From contig CAWAKK010000002.1 in the NCBI GenBank assembly GCA_963782605.1, positions 122,945 through 186,944 of the forward strand: 64,000 bases of DNA, read 5' to 3'. This DNA is from JBDTSW01 sp963782605. GTDB taxonomy: Bacteria; Actinomycetota; Thermoleophilia; Solirubrobacterales; 70-9. Shown piece by piece: positions 60,501 to 64,000 of this stretch. The number at the start of each line of letters is the position of its first letter. Within the stretch, counting starts at the first letter, position 1. Made by a program: the position numbers and the translations under genes. The notes beneath the pieces are model-generated. The model searched no databases and was not told where the DNA came from. It saw only the letters and a list, made by a program, of their open reading frames with translations.

Positions 60501-61448
60501 GTGTCGCGCGTCCCCATGAGCCCGCTCGGCTTCACGATCAGCACGAGCACCAGCAGCAGGTAGGGCAGGATCGGCGCGATCTGAGCGACCGTCACGCTCC
60601 AGATATCCCTGAGCATCGAGTTCAGGTGTCGGCCTGTATCCGATCAATCCAAACACGTCGGCGAGCGACACGTTCACGGAGACTGCGAAAGTCTGCAGCA
60701 GGCCGATCAGCAACGAGGCCACGAACGCACCGGACAACGAGCCAAGGCCACCGACTACGACGACGACGAACAGGATCGGTCCGAGAAAGGCAGCCATGTT
60801 GGGCTGCGTGACCAGCGCCGGCCCGGCGATCACGCCGGCGATCGCCGCGAGGCCGGAGCCGACACCAAACACCAGCATGAAAACAAGCGGTACGTTGTGG
60901 CCGAGGTGGCCGACCATGTGCGGGTGCGTGAGCGCTGCCTGCACGATGAGACCGATGCGCGTCCTGGTAAGCACCGCATACAGGACTACGAAGATGCTGA
61001 TCGAAATGACCAGCATGAACATCTTGTAGGCCGGATAGTTGGTCGCGAAAATTGTGAAGGCGGGGAAGTCGAGCGCCGCCGGTACACGGAAATCGACCGG
61101 CGACTTGCCCCAGATCATCTGCACCACCTCCTCGATCACGAAGGCGAGGCCAAACGTGAACAGAAGCTCCGGTACGTGGCCGTGCCGGTGCACGTTGCGC
61201 AGGCCCCAGCGCTCGACCGCCGCGCCGATTGCCCCGACGAGGATTGGCGCCACAATGAGCGCCGGCCAGAAACCGATCCAGCGCGTGATCTGGAAGCCGA
61301 AGAATGCGCCGAGCATGTAGAAGCTCGCGTGCGCGAAATTCAGCACACCCATCATCGAGAAGATGAGCGTGAGACCGCTCGCCATGAGGAATAGCAGCAT
61401 GCCGAACAGCACGCCGTTCAGGGTCGAGATGATGAAGAGCTCGAGCAC
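60497..61448 (-). pseudogene. livH: Branched-chain amino-acid ABC permease LivH, one frameshift
   Basis: From ATG 61448 the frame shows LivH: LNGVLFGMLLFLMASGLTLI, FSMMGVLNFAHASFYMLGAF, VFGVGSGLAAIAGVIAGPAL and LFVVVVVGGLGSLSGAFVAS. Near 60630 the frame shifts, after which MLRDIWSVTVAQIAPILPYL and LIVKPSGLMGTRD complete the protein, stopping at 60497 with an ATGA overlap into livM. One lost or gained base would account for the break. The Liv binding-protein gene lies upstream behind a terminator-like hairpin. Confidence 0.85.
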
Positions 61449-61468
61449 GGACGCGGCCCACGTAGAAA

Positions 61469-61492
61469 GAGGCCCCGCCTTAGCGGGGCCTC
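61469..61492 (-). terminator. Hairpin between livK and livH
   Basis: On the minus strand GAGGCCCCGC-TAAG-GCGGGGCCTC is followed by TTTCT, 10 bases after the livK stop. It probably reduces read-through so the binding protein is made in excess of the membrane subunits. Confidence 0.8.
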
Positions 61493-61501
61493 GGGACTAC
61501 G

Positions 61502-62743
61502 TTAGCTGGGCCGGTTCATCTTGCAGGTGGTCGGCATCATCGTGTCCTTGACGTCGACCTTGCCAATCAACTTCCAGCCCCAGCCGGTTTTCTCTTCGTC
61601 GAACGGCTCGCTCGCTCCCCGCTCACCGAACGAGGAGATGTACATCGGCTGGAAGAACTGGTGATCGTCCTTGCGCATGAACCCTTCGCCGCCGTTGAAG
61701 ACCTCGAACTTCATGCCTTCAAGCGCCGCGGCGATCTTCTTGGGATCGGCCGACTTGGTTTCCTCCATCGCCGCGAACAGCATGCGGAACTGGTTCACGC
61801 CGCGCGGATAGAACAGCCCGAAGTCGTACTTGGCGCGCAGCGCCTTCTCGAACTCCTGCGACGCCGCGTTCGGGATGTTGGCGATGCCTTCCGAAATCTG
61901 GAAGACGCGGTGATTGAGCCCGGTCTGCCGCACCGCGGTTGGCCCGCCGGTACCGGCCGCATAGTAGGTGTACCAGTTGACCTGCAGGCCCGCGTCGGCC
62001 GCAGCCTTGAGCATCAGCGAAAAATCATTGCCCCAGTTTCCTGTGATCACGCTGTCGGCGCCGGAAGCCTTGATCTTCGCGATGTAGGGCGCGAAGTCGG
62101 TGATCTTCATGAGCGGATGCAACTCGTCGCCGACGATCTCGATGTCAGGCCGCTTGGCTTTGATCATCTTGACGGCATCGGCGCGCACCGCCTGGCCGAA
62201 CGAATAGTCCTGGTTAATCAGGTACAGCTTCTTGATGTTCGTGTTCGCCTTCATGTAGCCGGTGAGCGCTTCCATCTTGATCTCGGCGTTCGCGTCCCAG
62301 CGGAAGTGCCAGTAGTTGCACTTGTCGTTGGTGAGCACCGGATCGACCGCGGCGTAGTTGAGGTAGATAACTTCCTTGCCGGGATTGCGCTCGTTGTACT
62401 TGGCGACGAACTCCGAAATCGCCCCGGCCACCGCCGAGCCGTTGCCCTGGGTGATGATGCGAATGCCCGCGTCGATCGCCTTCTGCACCTGCACGAGCGA
62501 TTCCTGCGGGTTGAGCTTCCTGTCGAAGGCAACGAACTCGACCTTCTTGCCGAGCACACCGCCCTTGGCGTTCTGCAGCTCGGCGATGAACTGGAACGTC
62601 TTGAGGCCGATCTCGCCGATGCTGGCGCCGCCGCCCGAAAGCGGATCGATATAGGCGATCTTGGTCGTGTCCTGCGCCGACGCCGCGGTGCAAAGGCTCA
62701 GCACCGCGCCAATCGCAAAGCCGTACTTGAATGTCGTTTTCAA
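61502..62743 (-). CDS. livK: Branched-chain amino-acid-type ABC substrate-binding protein
   Basis: A 413-residue periplasmic binding protein. The signal peptide is FKYGFAIGAVLSLCTAASAQ. The mature fold has IAYIDPLSGGGASIGEIGLK, FVAFDRKLNPQESLVQVQKA, VIYLNYAAVDPVLTNDKCNY and YLINQDYSFGQAVRADAVKM. I prefer TTG 62743 as start because the sequence just before it (AAGGGGAGGA) is a strong ribosome site, which the longer frame from ATG 62767 would translate. The ligand may be an amino acid, amide or aromatic compound. Confidence 0.9.
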   Translation of the reverse strand: MKTTFKYGFAIGAVLSLCTAASAQDTTKIAYIDPLSGGGASIGEIGLKTFQFIAELQNAKGGVLGKKVEFVAFDRKLNPQESLVQVQKAIDAGIRIITQGNGSAVAGAISEFVAKYNERNPGKEVIYLNYAAVDPVLTNDKCNYWHFRWDANAEIKMEALTGYMKANTNIKKLYLINQDYSFGQAVRADAVKMIKAKRPDIEIVGDELHPLMKITDFAPYIAKIKASGADSVITGNWGNDFSLMLKAAADAGLQVNWYTYYAAGTGGPTAVRQTGLNHRVFQISEGIANIPNAASQEFEKALRAKYDFGLFYPRGVNQFRMLFAAMEETKSADPKKIAAALEGMKFEVFNGGEGFMRKDDHQFFQPMYISSFGERGASEPFDEEKTGWGWKLIGKVDVKDTMMPTTCKMNRPS

Positions 62744-62802
62744 AGGAATCCTCCCCTTGTGTTTCAACCCTTACGCGCCCGGCGCGCTTCGGCGTCCGGG
62801 TT

Positions 62803-62828
62803 AGAGGGCTCTTTGGCCCTCTTTTCTT
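62803..62828 (+). terminator. Hairpin with T-run in the livK leader region
   Basis: AGAGGGC and GCCCTCT pair around TCTTTG, followed by TTTCTT on the plus strand. No plus-strand gene precedes it, so it would only stop antisense transcription. Its direction is opposite to livK. Confidence 0.35.
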
Positions 62829-62893
62829 GTGTGCTGATCGTATACCCGTCGCGGGGTTGGACAAGGGCCTGGAAGAGGCGGGGTTAGGCGCCT

Positions 62894-63764
62894 TCAGGAT
62901 CGCCGCGAACGAGGATCGCGCGGCGGCCAGCGACCGCCTTCAATCGACTTTAGGAACCGTTCGATCGCCTCATTGAACAGCGCCGGTTCCTCCAAGTTGA
63001 GCGTGTGACCAGTCTTGGGAAACATGACGAGCCCCGACGCCTGGATGGTGCTCTTGAGATAGAGGCTGGGTTCAATGCAGGCGTCATCTTCGTCGCCGAC
63101 CATGATCAGCGTCGGTAAGGCCATGCGACGCATCTCGCTTCTCGAAGGCGCTGAGCGGCGGCCGGCGCCCTTGAAAGACACGCATCGTGAAGGCCGACCC
63201 GGCTGCGTCATGTTTCGCGAGCGCATCGTAGAATTGACGAAAGCCAGACGGGTTTTTCAGGAGAAACGGGATTCCTCGCTGGCCCCATTCCGATGGTCTT
63301 CGCGATGGCTTCGGGCCCGTCTCTTTCGAATGTCTCTGCGCGCTCATTGCACTGTCGGGCGAAACGCTCTCAGACGCGCGGTTTCGAAGCCCGAGCCAAT
63401 GCCGGCCAGAGGGTGGAGAGACAGCGCGCTGGAAGGAGCCTTGCAACCCCACCTGCAGTGACGAATACGCGCCCATCGAAAGGCCGACAAAATGCGCGGC
63501 TTCGATCTGCAGGTGATCGAGGACTGCAATGCCGTCATCTCGAAAGCGCTCGTAGGTGTAAGCATCCTCTTCGGACGGAACGTGCGACGGCAGGTACCCG
63601 CGCGCGGAGTACGTGATGCAGCGATGGGTGCGAGAGAAATGACGCACCTGCGGCTCCCAGCTCGCATGGTCCGCCGCGAACTCGTGCAGGAAAATGATCG
63701 GCGTCCCGTTGCCATGCGCCTCGAAATAGAGGCGAACGCCGTCGCTTGTATCGGCGTAGGGCAC
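62894..63764 (-). pseudogene. Alpha/beta-hydrolase, frameshifted
   Basis: From ATG 63764 the first 110 residues are a normal alpha/beta hydrolase: DGVRLYFEAHGNGTPIIFLH, SRTHRCITYSARGYLPSHVP and the nucleophile elbow AAHFVGLSMGAYSSLQVGLQ. From about 63430 the frame changes at least three times; IPFLLKNPSGFRQFYDALAK, ALPTLIMVGDEDDACIEPSL (Asp region) and FPKTGHTLNLEEPALFNEAI (His) follow in later frames, ending at 62894. The triad survives in pieces. It resembles 3-oxoadipate enol-lactonase-like hydrolases. Confidence 0.75.
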
Positions 63765-63771
63765 GCTCGCC

Positions 63772-64000
63772 CTAAACCCCCGCGACCGCGTGCGCCTTCA
63801 TGAACCGCAGAAGCGGCGCCGCTACACGTTCGGGAGCTTCAATGAGTACGTTGTGCTTCAAGCCCTTTCAGGACCACGAGCTCCGAGTTTCTTTAAGGGA
63901 ACGCGCAATTTGCTCATTCAAGCGCGGACTGCAGCCGCCATCTAGTTCTTCCGGTCAGAACAAGCGACGGCGCTTCAATTTCGTGCAGCCAGGGGCTCAT
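63772..64000 (-). pseudogene. Second alpha/beta-hydrolase, C-terminal part, frameshifted
   Basis: A minus-strand fragment entering from the right edge. WLHEIEAPSLVLTG, GGCSPRLNEQIARSLKE and LVVLKGL then HNVLIEAPERVAAPLLRFM read in successive frames and form the last third of an alpha/beta hydrolase, with the Asp-region strand and the catalytic-His segment. It ends at 63772, 7 bases before the start of the next hydrolase on the same strand, so the two were tandem genes. At least two shifts occur in 230 bases. Confidence 0.6.

Noticed and set aside
62744..62767. ATG 62767 as start of livK
   Set aside because: The stretch contains the ribosome site AAGGGGAGGA itself, so translation more likely begins at TTG 62743.
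1..64000. A defence system, phage, integrative element or CRISPR array
   Set aside because: No spaced direct repeats of array type, no integrase, transposase, restriction or Cas-like protein was seen on either strand.
1..64000. tRNA or rRNA genes
   Set aside because: No cloverleaf with a TTCGA-type arm or conserved rRNA segment was noticed. This was by eye, so a tRNAscan run would be needed to be sure.

Overview
The window does not read as one genome. Positions 1 to about 25.4 kb carry very GC-rich genes typical of a deep-branching actinobacterium (Thermoleophilia/Solirubrobacterales style): dnaE, a SpoIIE/STAS switch, class E sortase, a c-di-AMP riboswitch and an exopolysaccharide locus. 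From about 25.44 to 28.12 kb comes a tsaE-tsaB-rimI-tsaD block, also actinobacterial in style but full of single-base frameshifts. From 28.12 to about 35.1 kb is a third high-GC block of uncertain phylum (cyclase/ATPase, class III aminotransferase, MMPL exporter), in which almost every gene is frameshifted. From about 35.2 kb to the end the genes are alphaproteobacterial (Rhizobiales/Bradyrhizobium-like): DUF1236, YjbQ, GlsB-like and small secreted proteins, TRAP and Liv transporters, EcfG-type promoters and rhizobial intergenic palindromes. At 28.12 kb two truncated genes on opposite strands meet, so at least that point looks like an artificial join. A chimeric metagenome contig or a concatenated bin is the simplest explanation.

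Layout of the actinobacterial part: a Cys-rich partial gene, dnaE and a SixA-like phosphatase; a LuxR regulator overlapping a polyprenyl-phosphate sugar transferase, and a second LuxR-GAF regulator diverging from it; an RsbU/RsbW-type fusion with its STAS partner; a structured leader (possibly a c-di-GMP-I riboswitch) before a BldC/MerR-like protein and an HD-GYP phosphodiesterase; an MFS carrier; a transglycosylase-like secreted protein directly behind a ydaO (c-di-AMP) aptamer; argG with a 50-residue membrane protein; sortase E; then O-antigen ligase-like proteins, a broken Wzz/BY-kinase, a GT4 glycosyltransferase, a polysaccharide deacetylase and a sulfotransferase. Two cyclic-dinucleotide RNA signals near envelope genes suggest that wall remodelling and polysaccharide output are controlled by second messengers.

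Layout of the alphaproteobacterial part: 35.3 to 41 kb is a run of small stress or secreted proteins with two exact and two near matches to the GGAAC-N16-CGTT general-stress promoter. A TRAP transporter follows. From 45.4 to 57.0 kb eleven same-strand genes form a tight presumed catabolic operon: NitT/TauT-type binding protein and permease without their own ATPase, family III CoA-transferase, crotonase homologue, iron/polyamine-type ABC transporter, MmgE/PrpD, SDR, a membrane protein and a cyclase-family protein. Its crotonase lacks both canonical glutamates and its SDR lacks the catalytic Ser and Tyr, making this the best candidate for unknown chemistry. A Liv branched-chain amino-acid-type transporter (two subunits frameshifted) and two broken alpha/beta hydrolases close the window.

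I saw no rRNA, tRNA, CRISPR array, transposase or phage gene.
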